From contig JAFEAR010000164.1 of the NCBI GenBank assembly GCA_018266335.1, positions 1 to 14,446 on the forward strand: DNA of 14,446 bases, read 5' to 3'. This document shows positions 1 through 7,414 of this stretch, piece by piece. Position 1 is the stretch's first letter, and every line of letters starts with the position of its first letter. The notes under the pieces are model-generated. The model saw only the letters and a program-made list of their open reading frames with translations. It ran no database searches and was not told the origin of the DNA. Source of the DNA: Bdellovibrionales bacterium. GTDB taxonomy: Bacteria; Bdellovibrionota; UBA2428. The position numbers and the translations under genes were made by a program.

Positions 1-2046
1 ATGCGAGATGAGCGGGCGAACAGTGGTCGAGGGCGAATATGCTCCGAGTAAGTTATCGCGCACCCTTCTATTTGCCCGCGCCGTAACCATGAACTCCGCA
101 AGCTGACTGTCGTTTTTGACAACCAAATCCTTGTATCGCGGCGTATCCAGGAAATTTTGCAGCAGCTGCACTTGCTCGTCTTTGGTGAAGTTCGCGAGCA
201 GGCCCGTGAGGGGTTTGTTTTTGTCCGTCCACTCATAAAGAAGTACCTGCTTGCGCAGCTGAAACGGCTCGTGCGAATCCGCAAGCCACTTCGCAAGTGT
301 CGCCTCGAACTGTTTATCTGGTTCTAGGCCCGCGCCTATGATCGCTTTCATTGACGGAATGTAGCGCATCCGATCTTTAACATCGGCGCTGTCCTTTAGT
401 TTTGCGGAGGCTTCCACCAGTTTCTTAAGATCAAGGTCGCCCGTTTTCCAAGGAGTCACAATTTCAGCTGGTTTAATCGACACCCCATTTGCCACCTGGA
501 GCGGAAGCACCTCGTGCGAGGGGAGCTTGTTCACCGCACGCGAATATCGATTCTCGAAGGTGTACTTGTGCGGATGCGGAGTGAAGTTTGTAAGGGTCTC
601 GCCTGTGTTGGTCTTGATGTTGGCCTTCACAAAGCTCCGAGTGATATCCTCGTTCGAGAGCCCGTTATGATCGCCAATATCGGCAGGTAGAGCGAGCTTG
701 TAGCCTTTTTCTGCCAGCGACTGGCGCACCCCTTCCATCATGACCGGAATATCCGCGTTCGGTACGTTTTGTACCTTGTCGATAAATCCCATTTTCACTT
801 TTTGGCCGTTCAGCTCGGCCTCGCCCAGCACCACTGTGATGTGGCCCATCGAGGCTCCGGTATCATCGGTGATCGTAAAGTAATGGTAGTTGGGATCAAG
901 CGCGCGGGTAAGGTACGTGCGGCTTGAGCAGTCCGAGCCCCCAAGGCACGAGCGATACGGCGATTCGGTAATGGAAAGGTGACGAATCGTGCGCTCGGAG
1001 CGTCCCTTCGAGCTAGTGACAGCGCCGGCCACAACGCTTTTCTCAAATTCCTTAAGCGTGTCAGTTATGCCATGCACGCTCGGTACTCCGGTGGGAATAG
1101 CAACGCCGAGATCCTTTAGAACCTGCTCGAAGTGACCCTCATAGCCAAGCTTCATCGCAAAACTGTCTCGCGCTGATAAAAGCTGCTGGTAGGCCTCAAG
1201 CCGCACTAGCCCATCCGTGCTCTTAAGGCGCTTGGCGATGGACGCATCATGGTAGCCAATGGTGTGAATAAGATCCACAATCGCCTGCGAAATGGGGCGA
1301 ACATCTTTGTTATCTGCCACAAGCGCTGCGCGCTCTTTCATAAGCGCATGGTAGAGAACTTCGGCCCGGTCTTCGATGGGTGTCTTTTCGTTTATGATCT
1401 GCGCCCGTACCTCGGGGCTGACTTGGGAGTTTAAAAACTCCGACCAGCGTGCTTTTTGCTCTGCTGCGAGTAATTTCTGCTCATCTTTGCTGAGCGTTTT
1501 TGGAATTTGCTCTTCATTGTACTGAAGCAGCTTTTTCCAAAAGCCCCCATTGGCATCGATCTGAAAGAGGTTAGAGCGCACCTGCCCAGCCGAACTCACC
1601 TGCCCGTCCGTGAACTTTTTAAGCTCCGCCGTGACCGGGTAACTCTTTTCTTCCACCGCGAGTTTAAAAGTTCGGAACGGTATTTTTTCTAGCTCGGGAT
1701 GAACCTCGAGCGCCCTAGCAACTTCCGCCGTGGTTCCCGAGTTTAAGCTCGTGTTCGGATTTCCGAAGCGCATTTTGCGGTACAGCTCAAAGGCGTCTTT
1801 TTGCGCGGGGTTATTTAGATCGGGCTTAAGGCCGTGCGAAAACGCAAACAGCAAATCATCGAGCGTTTGAATGGGCCCGTGCGAAACATAGCTTTTCTGG
1901 GGCGAGGGCCCCAGCTGCCGTGAGTACTTAGCCGGCGATAGCAACCGATCCACGGCCTCGGCACAAATCGGCGCGTCCGCATAGCTGGTAGGCAAAAAGG
2001 CCCACAGGCCTCCCAGCGCGACTAGCCGTTTGACTACCCAGCTCAT
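1..2046 (-). CDS. Large exported protein of unknown family (partial, C-terminus beyond left edge)
   Basis: An open frame on the minus strand starts with ATG at 2046 and has no in-frame stop for 682 codons, to base 1. The N-terminus (MSWVVKRLVALGGLWAFLPT) is a clear Sec signal peptide, with likely cleavage after SYA at residue 23, so the product is exported. No lipobox is seen. After it come long helix-prone, lysine- and glutamate-rich stretches. The most distinctive segment is about residues 360-470. It opens with SCLGGSDCSSRTY (Cys367, Cys373) and continues with alternating strands and a helix (GHITVVLGEAELNG, KMGFIDKVQNVP, MMEGVRQSLAEKGYK) that resemble the core of a GNAT-like alpha/beta fold. 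That fold suggestion is inference. I do not recognise the family and assign no enzyme activity. No strong Shine-Dalgarno sequence precedes the ATG. The gene is divergent from the subtilase gene. The frame itself is secure; the function is unknown. Confidence 0.85.
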   Translation of the reverse strand, partial: MSWVVKRLVALGGLWAFLPTSYADAPICAEAVDRLLSPAKYSRQLGPSPQKSYVSHGPIQTLDDLLFAFSHGLKPDLNNPAQKDAFELYRKMRFGNPNTSLNSGTTAEVARALEVHPELEKIPFRTFKLAVEEKSYPVTAELKKFTDGQVSSAGQVRSNLFQIDANGGFWKKLLQYNEEQIPKTLSKDEQKLLAAEQKARWSEFLNSQVSPEVRAQIINEKTPIEDRAEVLYHALMKERAALVADNKDVRPISQAIVDLIHTIGYHDASIAKRLKSTDGLVRLEAYQQLLSARDSFAMKLGYEGHFEQVLKDLGVAIPTGVPSVHGITDTLKEFEKSVVAGAVTSSKGRSERTIRHLSITESPYRSCLGGSDCSSRTYLTRALDPNYHYFTITDDTGASMGHITVVLGEAELNGQKVKMGFIDKVQNVPNADIPVMMEGVRQSLAEKGYKLALPADIGDHNGLSNEDITRSFVKANIKTNTGETLTNFTPHPHKYTFENRYSRAVNKLPSHEVLPLQVANGVSIKPAEIVTPWKTGDLDLKKLVEASAKLKDSADVKDRMRYIPSMKAIIGAGLEPDKQFEATLAKWLADSHEPFQLRKQVLLYEWTDKNKPLTGLLANFTKDEQVQLLQNFLDTPRYKDLVVKNDSQLAEFMVTARANRRVRDNLLGAYSPSTTVRPLISH

Positions 2047-2241
2047 TCAACGATTTATCGGCGCTTTACCCCGCAAATCTAATAGCCGGCGGTGTCAGAT
2101 ATATGACCACTGCTGTCCGGTTCGATTCTTAAAAAAACGAATTGAAGTCGGCCCCGGGGGCGGATGGCGCCGAATGCGATTGCGCTTCGCTTCTCCCGAT
2201 TTTTTCTGCTAACCACTGGCCCCGGAATGGAAAGGGAACTC
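2047..2241. other. Divergent intergenic region between exported protein and subtilase genes
   Basis: This 195-bp stretch separates two divergent genes and should hold both promoters. I could not pick a convincing -35/-10 pair for either. It contains a near-perfect palindrome at 2094-2107, an A-run at 2130-2137 flanked by a short imperfect inverted repeat (2121-2128 and 2139-2146), and a G/C-rich block around 2150-2170. The subtilase frame stays open back to an ATG at 2164, but a coding extension is unlikely because the signal peptide starts at 2242. Confidence 0.5.
2094..2107. promoter_or_regulatory. Candidate palindromic operator
   Basis: GTCAGATATATGAC is a 14-bp inverted repeat in which six of seven base pairs are symmetric. 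It lies in the divergent intergenic region, about 48 bp upstream of the minus-strand gene and about 134 bp upstream of the subtilase start. Position and symmetry fit a dimeric regulator site, but a match this short can arise by chance and no known regulator consensus is recognised. Confidence 0.25.
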
Positions 2242-3993
2242 ATGAAAAAGCTGCTCGCTGTTGCCTCGCTCTTTGCTCTCGCTGCCACTGCCCAGGACGC
2301 CCCCGTCAAACGCTACATCGTGCGTTTTCACTCTCCCTCCCTCGCTCAGGGCCTCAAGGAGCAGCTCCAGCTCTCCCGCAAGGGTTTGCTGAGCCCCGAA
2401 AAACTGGGCCGCGATCTGTTCCGCACCGAAGCTCACGTTTCGGCCGCCCTCACCAACCTGCAAATGGCCATTGTCGAGTCCGCCGCCTCGGTGGATCAAC
2501 TCCGCCAGAATCCCCAAATCGCCTCGGTGGAAGAAGACGTAATCCTGCGCGTTCCCTCCGTGCCCAAGGCCCACTCCGTGAACAACCTGGCCGGAGCCGC
2601 CCCCATCGCGCCCCCCACGCTCAGCGATCGCGGGGAAAGCACCTGGGGCCTCCAAGCTATTCATGCCGAAAGCGCTCAGAACCTGGTTCCCAGTTCCGCC
2701 CGCGGCGCCCGGGTCCTGATTCTGGACACCGGCATTGACCGCACGCACTCGGACCTGCAAGGGCTCATCGAAAATGGTCGCGACTTTTCTAAAGTTGCTG
2801 CCCACACGCCAAACTTGGCCCCCATTATGTCCATCCCCCTCAGCCTCTTTGCAGCCGATGCTGCCGACGCCATTGAAAATTACGACGACGTATACGGGCA
2901 CGGCACGCACGTAGCCGGCACCATCGCGGCGCAAGCCAATGGTAGCGGAGTGCTCGGCGTAGCCCCCATGGTCAAGCTCCTCGTGGGCCGCGTTTGCAAT
3001 GCCGACGGCACCTGCGCCGAATCTTCTGTCATCAAGGGTCTCGACTGGGCCATCGACCAACACGCCGACGTGGTCAATATGTCGCTCGGCATGGACAACC
3101 CTCTGGACGTCGAGCGCGAGGCCGTAAAACGCGTCACGGATGCTAACATCGTAGTCGTAGCGGCTTCCGGTAATGGCTGCCCGCCCTCGCAATGTCCCGC
3201 CGGCATTTCCTATCCGGCGGCTTACCCCTCAGCGATTGCCGTGGGCGCCGTGGATGCAAACTTCAATCGCGGCTGGTTCTCGCAGTACGGCCCCGAGCTG
3301 GCCATCATGGCTCCGGGCGTAGGCGTGCGTTCGTCTTTGCCGCGTAAATTCGGCATCGCCCTCCAAGTGCTCGTGAAAGACGCCTCGGGCTCCAGAGAAA
3401 TTCCCAGCCTCATCGGCATGGGCTCCCAAACCAAGGGAAATGCCACCGTTAGCGAACTTGCCTATGTAGCCCCCAATCAAGCGCTGAACAGCGGCGCCCT
3501 CGCCGATAAGATCGCGCTGCTCGAGCGCACTCCTGGCCAATTGGATTACACGACCGACTTGGAACGCGCCCGCAAAGCCGGAGCCAAAGCCTCGATCATC
3601 ATGAACGACCAAGACGGCCTGCTCTCGCTCTACACCGCCGAAGGTGGCATCGATCCCGAGTCGAACGAGCCCCACGTGGACGCAGGCGTGATTAGCCATG
3701 CCGATGGCGCCGACCTTAAGGCCCGCCTGGCTCAGGGCGAAAAAGTGCAGCTCTCGGTGCAAGTCGTGGAGTCCACCGAAACCCCCTGGCAAGGCACCTC
3801 CATGGCCACCCCGCACGTAACGGGCGTGGTAGCCCTCATGAAGACCGTCAACCCGAGCCTAAGCGTGGACCAAATCCGCGACATCCTCAAGAAAACCGCC
3901 ACTCCGCTGAACGCCCACATGGCTAACGAAATGGGCGCCGGGCTGGTGAACGCCGAGGCTGCCGTTCAAGCGGCTTTGGCTGCCATTCACTAA
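2242..3993 (+). CDS. Exported subtilisin-family (S8) serine protease with PA-like insert
   Basis: Secreted serine endopeptidase, 583 residues. Residues 1-17 are a signal peptide (MKKLLAVASLFALAATA). Residues 22-105 look like an I9-type inhibitor propeptide (KRYIVRF to IASVEEDV). The S8 triad is visible: Asp162 in LILDTGID, His220 in YGHGTHVAG and Ser520 in GTSMATPHVTG, with oxyanion Asn311 in AASGNG. About 150 residues between the oxyanion region and the serine form an insert (about 364-516). Its centre (ADKIALLERTPG, RKAGAKASIIMND) reads like a protease-associated (PA) domain, an arrangement known in Vpr- and lactocepin-like subtilases. Two short loops carry cysteine pairs (CNADGTC and CPPSQC) that could form disulfides after export. 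The ATG at 2242 was chosen over in-frame ATGs at 2164 and 2227 because it directly begins the signal peptide and follows GGAAAGGGAA. The gene is probably monocistronic, as a candidate terminator follows. Substrate specificity is unknown; the propeptide suggests autocatalytic maturation. Confidence 0.95.
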   Translation: MKKLLAVASLFALAATAQDAPVKRYIVRFHSPSLAQGLKEQLQLSRKGLLSPEKLGRDLFRTEAHVSAALTNLQMAIVESAASVDQLRQNPQIASVEEDVILRVPSVPKAHSVNNLAGAAPIAPPTLSDRGESTWGLQAIHAESAQNLVPSSARGARVLILDTGIDRTHSDLQGLIENGRDFSKVAAHTPNLAPIMSIPLSLFAADAADAIENYDDVYGHGTHVAGTIAAQANGSGVLGVAPMVKLLVGRVCNADGTCAESSVIKGLDWAIDQHADVVNMSLGMDNPLDVEREAVKRVTDANIVVVAASGNGCPPSQCPAGISYPAAYPSAIAVGAVDANFNRGWFSQYGPELAIMAPGVGVRSSLPRKFGIALQVLVKDASGSREIPSLIGMGSQTKGNATVSELAYVAPNQALNSGALADKIALLERTPGQLDYTTDLERARKAGAKASIIMNDQDGLLSLYTAEGGIDPESNEPHVDAGVISHADGADLKARLAQGEKVQLSVQVVESTETPWQGTSMATPHVTGVVALMKTVNPSLSVDQIRDILKKTATPLNAHMANEMGAGLVNAEAAVQAALAAIH

Positions 3994-4016
3994 CCGAGAG
4001 TCCCTTTGGTTTTTTT
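3992..4016 (+). terminator. Weak candidate intrinsic terminator after subtilase
   Basis: AACC (3992-3995) can pair with GGTT (4008-4011). After a bulged G, AGAG (3997-4000) pairs with CTTT (4004-4007, one G-T pair) around a three-base loop. A run of seven T residues (4010-4016) follows. The stem overlaps the TAA stop and is short and A/T-containing, so termination would be weak. Confidence 0.35.
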
Positions 4017-4072
4017 GACCGGCCCCCTATCCAACTGGTAGGACCTTGGATTGAATGCTGGGAAGGTTCCGT

Positions 4073-4079
4073 AGGAGGG
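4073..4079 (+). promoter_or_regulatory. Strong ribosome binding site that fixes a TTG start
   Basis: AGGAGGG lies 6 bases upstream of the TTG at 4086. The only nearby in-frame ATG, at 4119, lies 39 bases downstream of this site and would remove the basic N-terminus of the signal peptide. The site therefore argues for TTG initiation. Confidence 0.75.
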
Positions 4080-4085
4080 CATCGC

Positions 4086-5516
4086 TTGTTTTTTAATCGC
4101 ACGCACTGGATTCGTTCCATGAGCGCCGTTGCCCTGGTGGCGGCGACGACACTTTGTTTTTCTGCGTCGGCTGGAGAGTCTTCTTTTGAATCTTGGCTAA
4201 GCTTCCAACGCGACCAATCGCGGGCTGGCATGATGGCCAATATTTCTCCGCGTGGCACCGCTCTGGGCGTGGTGGTGGCTTCGCCGTCGCGCGACAATCC
4301 CGACTACTACTACCACTGGATTCGCGACGCCGCCCTTGTCATGGGCTCCGTTATGAGCCTGGCCGAAAATTCCGCCGCCACTAAAGAACAAATGTCCCTC
4401 GAAGACCTTATGTGGGATTACGTTCGCCTGTCTCGTCGCAACCAAACCACCCCTAACCGCAGCGGTGGTCTGGGTGAACCCAAATTCGACGTCGATGGCA
4501 GTGCCTTCGATGGTGACTGGGGTCGCCCGCAGAACGATGGTCCCGCCCTGCGCGCCATCACATTAATTCGCTTTGCTCGCCACCTGGAACGCCAGGGGCG
4601 TCTTACGCCGCAATTGCGTGCGCAGCTCTACCAGGCCGAATTACCGGCCCGCTCGGTCATCAAGGCGGACCTCGAATACGTAGCGCACAACTGGCGCGAT
4701 AAATCCTTCGACCTGTGGGAAGAAGTTTACGGCCAGCATTTTTACACCCGCATGGTGCAACGCCGCGCCCTGCTTGACGGCGCGGACTTCGCAGAATTCT
4801 ACTCCGACTCCGAAGCCGCGGCCTTCTATCGCGATCAGGCCAAAGCGCTCGAGCAAGAAATCTCCAAGCACTGGGATTCCCAAGCGGGATACGTGCGCAT
4901 CACGCGCGATTCCGACAGCCAAGATCATCGTAAACCGAGCGATCTGGATGTGGGCGTGGTGCTGGGCGCCTTGCACGGTGGTCGCAACGATGGATTCTTC
5001 GATCTCGGCTCGGACAAAATCCTCGCTACGGCCGAAAAAATCCGTGCCTCCTTTGAGCGCATTTACGGCATCAACCAGAACTCTTCGGCGGCGACAGCTA
5101 TTGGCCGCTACCCCGAAGACACCTACGACGGTTACAGCACCAAGGGCACGGGTAATGCCTGGGTCCTAGCCACGAATGCGTACGCTGAATTGCACTACTC
5201 GCTCGCTGCGCTAATCAAACAGCGGGGTTCCTTCACCGTTACGGCGCGCAACTTGCCCTTCCTGAAAGCGCTCAACTCGCCCTTCGCTAAGATCCTTAGC
5301 GTGGGACAAAAGTTCACCAAGGGTCAGTCGGAATTTACGGCGCTCCTCGGATCGCTCCACGATCAAGGCGACGCTTACCTGGCGCGCGTGCGGAAGCACG
5401 CCAATCCGGATGGTTCACTGTCCGAACAAATGAACCGCGACACAGGCTACATGCAGGGCGCCCCGAACCTAACGTGGAGTCACGCTAGCTTCCTGACCGC
5501 CATTCTGGCTCGCTAG
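4086..5516 (+). CDS. Exported GH15 glucoamylase-type glycoside hydrolase
   Basis: Predicted glucan 1,4-alpha-glucosidase of 476 residues that would release glucose from chain ends of starch- or glycogen-like glucans outside the cytoplasm. GH15 landmarks appear in order. HWIRDAALVMG (Arg80, Asp81) matches the substrate-binding Arg-Asp of subsite -1. DLWEEVYG carries Glu212, the expected catalytic acid. The segment PEDTYDG followed by GTGNAWVLATNAYAEL is typical, and DGSLSEQ carries Glu447, the expected catalytic base, followed by LTWSHASFLTA. These match the single catalytic (alpha/alpha)6 barrel of fungal-type glucoamylases. I see neither the N-terminal beta-sandwich domain common in bacterial relatives nor a starch-binding domain. 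The TTG start is supported by a near-ideal ribosome site and gives a signal peptide with Arg5 and Arg10, a hydrophobic core and a likely cut after ASA (residue 29). The gene follows the subtilase on the same strand but has its own ribosome site. It converges with the transporter operon, 15 bp from that operon's last stop. Confidence 0.92.
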   Translation: MFFNRTHWIRSMSAVALVAATTLCFSASAGESSFESWLSFQRDQSRAGMMANISPRGTALGVVVASPSRDNPDYYYHWIRDAALVMGSVMSLAENSAATKEQMSLEDLMWDYVRLSRRNQTTPNRSGGLGEPKFDVDGSAFDGDWGRPQNDGPALRAITLIRFARHLERQGRLTPQLRAQLYQAELPARSVIKADLEYVAHNWRDKSFDLWEEVYGQHFYTRMVQRRALLDGADFAEFYSDSEAAAFYRDQAKALEQEISKHWDSQAGYVRITRDSDSQDHRKPSDLDVGVVLGALHGGRNDGFFDLGSDKILATAEKIRASFERIYGINQNSSAATAIGRYPEDTYDGYSTKGTGNAWVLATNAYAELHYSLAALIKQRGSFTVTARNLPFLKALNSPFAKILSVGQKFTKGQSEFTALLGSLHDQGDAYLARVRKHANPDGSLSEQMNRDTGYMQGAPNLTWSHASFLTAILAR

Positions 5517-5531
5517 TTCTGTAACTGTAAC

Positions 5532-6398
5532 TTACTTACCCAGGGCGGCGGGAGGACGGGAACGTCCCAAGAATCCCGCCATCGCGGCCAACGTCACCAC
5601 GTAGGGTAGCGCCACAATGAGCTGCACGGGCATCCAGCCCTCACTCACCCAACTCGATCCCTGCAGCTGAATTTGCGCCGCTTCGGCCAGGCCAAAGAGC
5701 AAACAGGCCGCGGCGGCAGACCACGGACGCCACTTACCCAGCACCAGGGCCGCCAGCGCAATGAAGCCCCGGCCAGAGCTCATGTTGCGAGCAAAGGCCG
5801 AAGAGAGAAACACCGACAAGCAAGCGCCACCGAGCCCCGCTAAAAAGCCCGAAGCTAAAAGCGCACGCCACTGCCAACGGCGCGGATTCACCCCCGCCGC
5901 CACCAGAGCCTCGGGGTTCTCGCCAGCAAACTGCACCAGTAAGCCCGAGGACGTGTACTTAAGCCACGCCCACACAGCCATCACCACCAACCAAGCCATC
6001 CACAGGGGAGCGCTCACGAAGCGAGCACTCAGCGGCAACGCGGGCGAGGAGCCCGTAGCACCAAAGAAAATTTTACACAGGAAAGGCGTAAGGCCCGCGG
6101 CCAAAATATTAATCGCCGTGCCCGCCACGATTTGCTGCGCGCGGTAGCGCAGCACGAAAAGCGCTAGCAGGGTCGCCAGCAGTGCTCCCGCAAGGCCACC
6201 CGCCAGGGCGCCGAACCAAGCCGAACCCGTCCAGGCCGCCATGGCCGCCGCAAAAAAGGCGCCCGTCAGCATAAGGCCCTCCAGGCCAATGTTGATCACA
6301 CCCGAGCGCTCCGAGATGAGTCCGCCCAAAGTAGCGAAGAGCAGCGGCGTAGCCATGCGCAGCGTGGACCAGAGCAAATTCCACAGAGTCTCCCTCAT
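5532..6398 (-). CDS. ABC transporter permease, nucleoside type (NupC/YufQ-like)
   Basis: Inner-membrane permease, 288 residues, of the BPD_transp_2 family. With its neighbour it should form the heterodimeric channel of a BMP-type importer. The signature SERSGVINIGLEGLMLTGAF (about residues 29-48) is typical of the NupC/YufQ side of nucleoside transporters. Most of the chain is hydrophobic, consistent with eight or more membrane segments (for example ATLLALFVLRY and LIVALPYVVTLAAMAGFLG). The start at 6398 is chosen because its ATG overlaps the TGA of the upstream permease (ATGA); a further in-frame start at 6422 would only add eight residues inside the preceding gene. The gene ends the operon and converges on the glucoamylase gene. 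Family assignment is strong; the transported substrate is inferred from characterised relatives. Confidence 0.93.
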   Translation of the reverse strand: MRETLWNLLWSTLRMATPLLFATLGGLISERSGVINIGLEGLMLTGAFFAAAMAAWTGSAWFGALAGGLAGALLATLLALFVLRYRAQQIVAGTAINILAAGLTPFLCKIFFGATGSSPALPLSARFVSAPLWMAWLVVMAVWAWLKYTSSGLLVQFAGENPEALVAAGVNPRRWQWRALLASGFLAGLGGACLSVFLSSAFARNMSSGRGFIALAALVLGKWRPWSAAAACLLFGLAEAAQIQLQGSSWVSEGWMPVQLIVALPYVVTLAAMAGFLGRSRPPAALGK

Positions 6399-7414
6399 GT
6401 GCGCCTCCGTCGCCGAACCCACAGATGCTCGGCCGCCGCAAACAGAATCACGCAGGCCTGCAGCACGAGCGAGATTTCGCGCGTTACCTTGTCCGTTTCA
6501 ATATCCAAATCCAGCGAGCCCTTTTGGAGCGCGCCAAAGAGCAAAGCGGCCGCCAGAATGCCCCAGGCGCTTCCGCGCGCAAGCACGGCCACCGCAATGC
6601 CCGTGAATCCGTAGCCCGGCGAAAACTCGTATTTAAATTTACCGGAACTTCCGAGGACCTCGGGCGCCGCCACCAGGCCCGCCATGGCTCCCGCCAGGAG
6701 CATGGCGTGCAGACGCGCGCGGCCCACATCGATGCCCGCCGTGCGCGCAGCCGATTCCGAGGCGCCCACCGCACGAATTTCAAAACCCTTCACGCTCCGC
6801 CGGCGAAAGCCGTAGTAGGCCAACAAAGCCAGCAGCGCCAAAAACACGGAACTCGTCAGCGGAGCACCCTCGAAAAAAGCAAAGTGTGACAAACGGTAGC
6901 CCTCGCCCACGCTGAGGGTTTCGGGGTTTTGCGACTGCGGATCGCGCAGCGGATTTAGAGTGAGCCAAGCCACCAAGGCCGCGGCCACGAAGTTCAGCAG
7001 AATGGTGGTGATCACTTCGTGGCTTCCCCGCCGAACGCGCAACCAACCGGCCATGCCGGCCCACGCCGCGCCCGCCATCGCAGCGGCCAAGAGCGCAAAC
7101 GCCGGCGCCACGGGCCACGGAACGTGCGGAAACAAAATCCCCACGCTCGCTGCCGCCATCGCCCCCACGGCGAGCTGACCTTCGGCGCCAATATTAAAGA
7201 GGCCCGCTTCGAGCGCCAGGGCCACCGAAATTCCCGTAAATACGAGCGGCGTCGAATAGAAAAGCGTGAGCCCCAAATCGTAGCGCGAACCCACGGCACT
7301 CTTGATGAGCACCTCCAGCACGTGCCACGGATTTTCGCCCGCAACGAGCGTCACCAGCAAACCGCAGAAGAGTCCCAGCAGGGCCGAAGCGACGGGGCGC
7401 CACGCCTTTTTCAT
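6395..7414 (-). CDS. ABC transporter permease, nucleoside type (NupB/YufP-like)
   Basis: Inner-membrane permease, 339 residues, partner of the permease that follows. The family hallmark EAGLFNIGAEGQLAVGA (about residues 69-85) parallels the NIGLEGLMLTG motif of its partner. The N-terminus (MKKAWRPVASALLGLFCGLL) is a positively charged end leading into the first membrane helix, followed by a short periplasmic stretch and many more hydrophobic segments. GFEIRAVGASESAARTAGID is the cytoplasmic coupling-loop type sequence expected to contact the ATPase. The ATG at 7414 overlaps the ATPase stop as ATGA, and the KK-rich start fits a membrane protein better than the 21-residue longer Arg/Gly-rich alternative. 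The pair of slightly different permeases matches NupB/NupC and YufP/YufQ. Confidence 0.93.
   Translation of the reverse strand: MKKAWRPVASALLGLFCGLLVTLVAGENPWHVLEVLIKSAVGSRYDLGLTLFYSTPLVFTGISVALALEAGLFNIGAEGQLAVGAMAAASVGILFPHVPWPVAPAFALLAAAMAGAAWAGMAGWLRVRRGSHEVITTILLNFVAAALVAWLTLNPLRDPQSQNPETLSVGEGYRLSHFAFFEGAPLTSSVFLALLALLAYYGFRRRSVKGFEIRAVGASESAARTAGIDVGRARLHAMLLAGAMAGLVAAPEVLGSSGKFKYEFSPGYGFTGIAVAVLARGSAWGILAAALLFGALQKGSLDLDIETDKVTREISLVLQACVILFAAAEHLWVRRRRRT

Noticed and set aside
2164..2241. N-terminal extension of the subtilase from an upstream ATG
   Set aside because: The extension would bury the signal peptide at residue 27; the ATG at 2242 has a good ribosome site and begins the signal sequence.
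2209..3192. Minus-strand open frame of 327 codons inside the subtilase gene
   Set aside because: It is opposite the S8 catalytic region and its glycine- and valine-rich translation is the reverse-complement shadow of that gene.
4026..4042. Hairpin-like CCTATC / GGTAGG before the glucoamylase gene
   Set aside because: The six-pair stem contains a G-T pair and has no T-run, so it does not qualify as a terminator and shows no riboswitch-like complexity.
5517..5531. Tandem GTAACT repeat between convergent stops
   Set aside because: Only two short copies in 15 bp; no hairpin or T-run, so nothing can be claimed.
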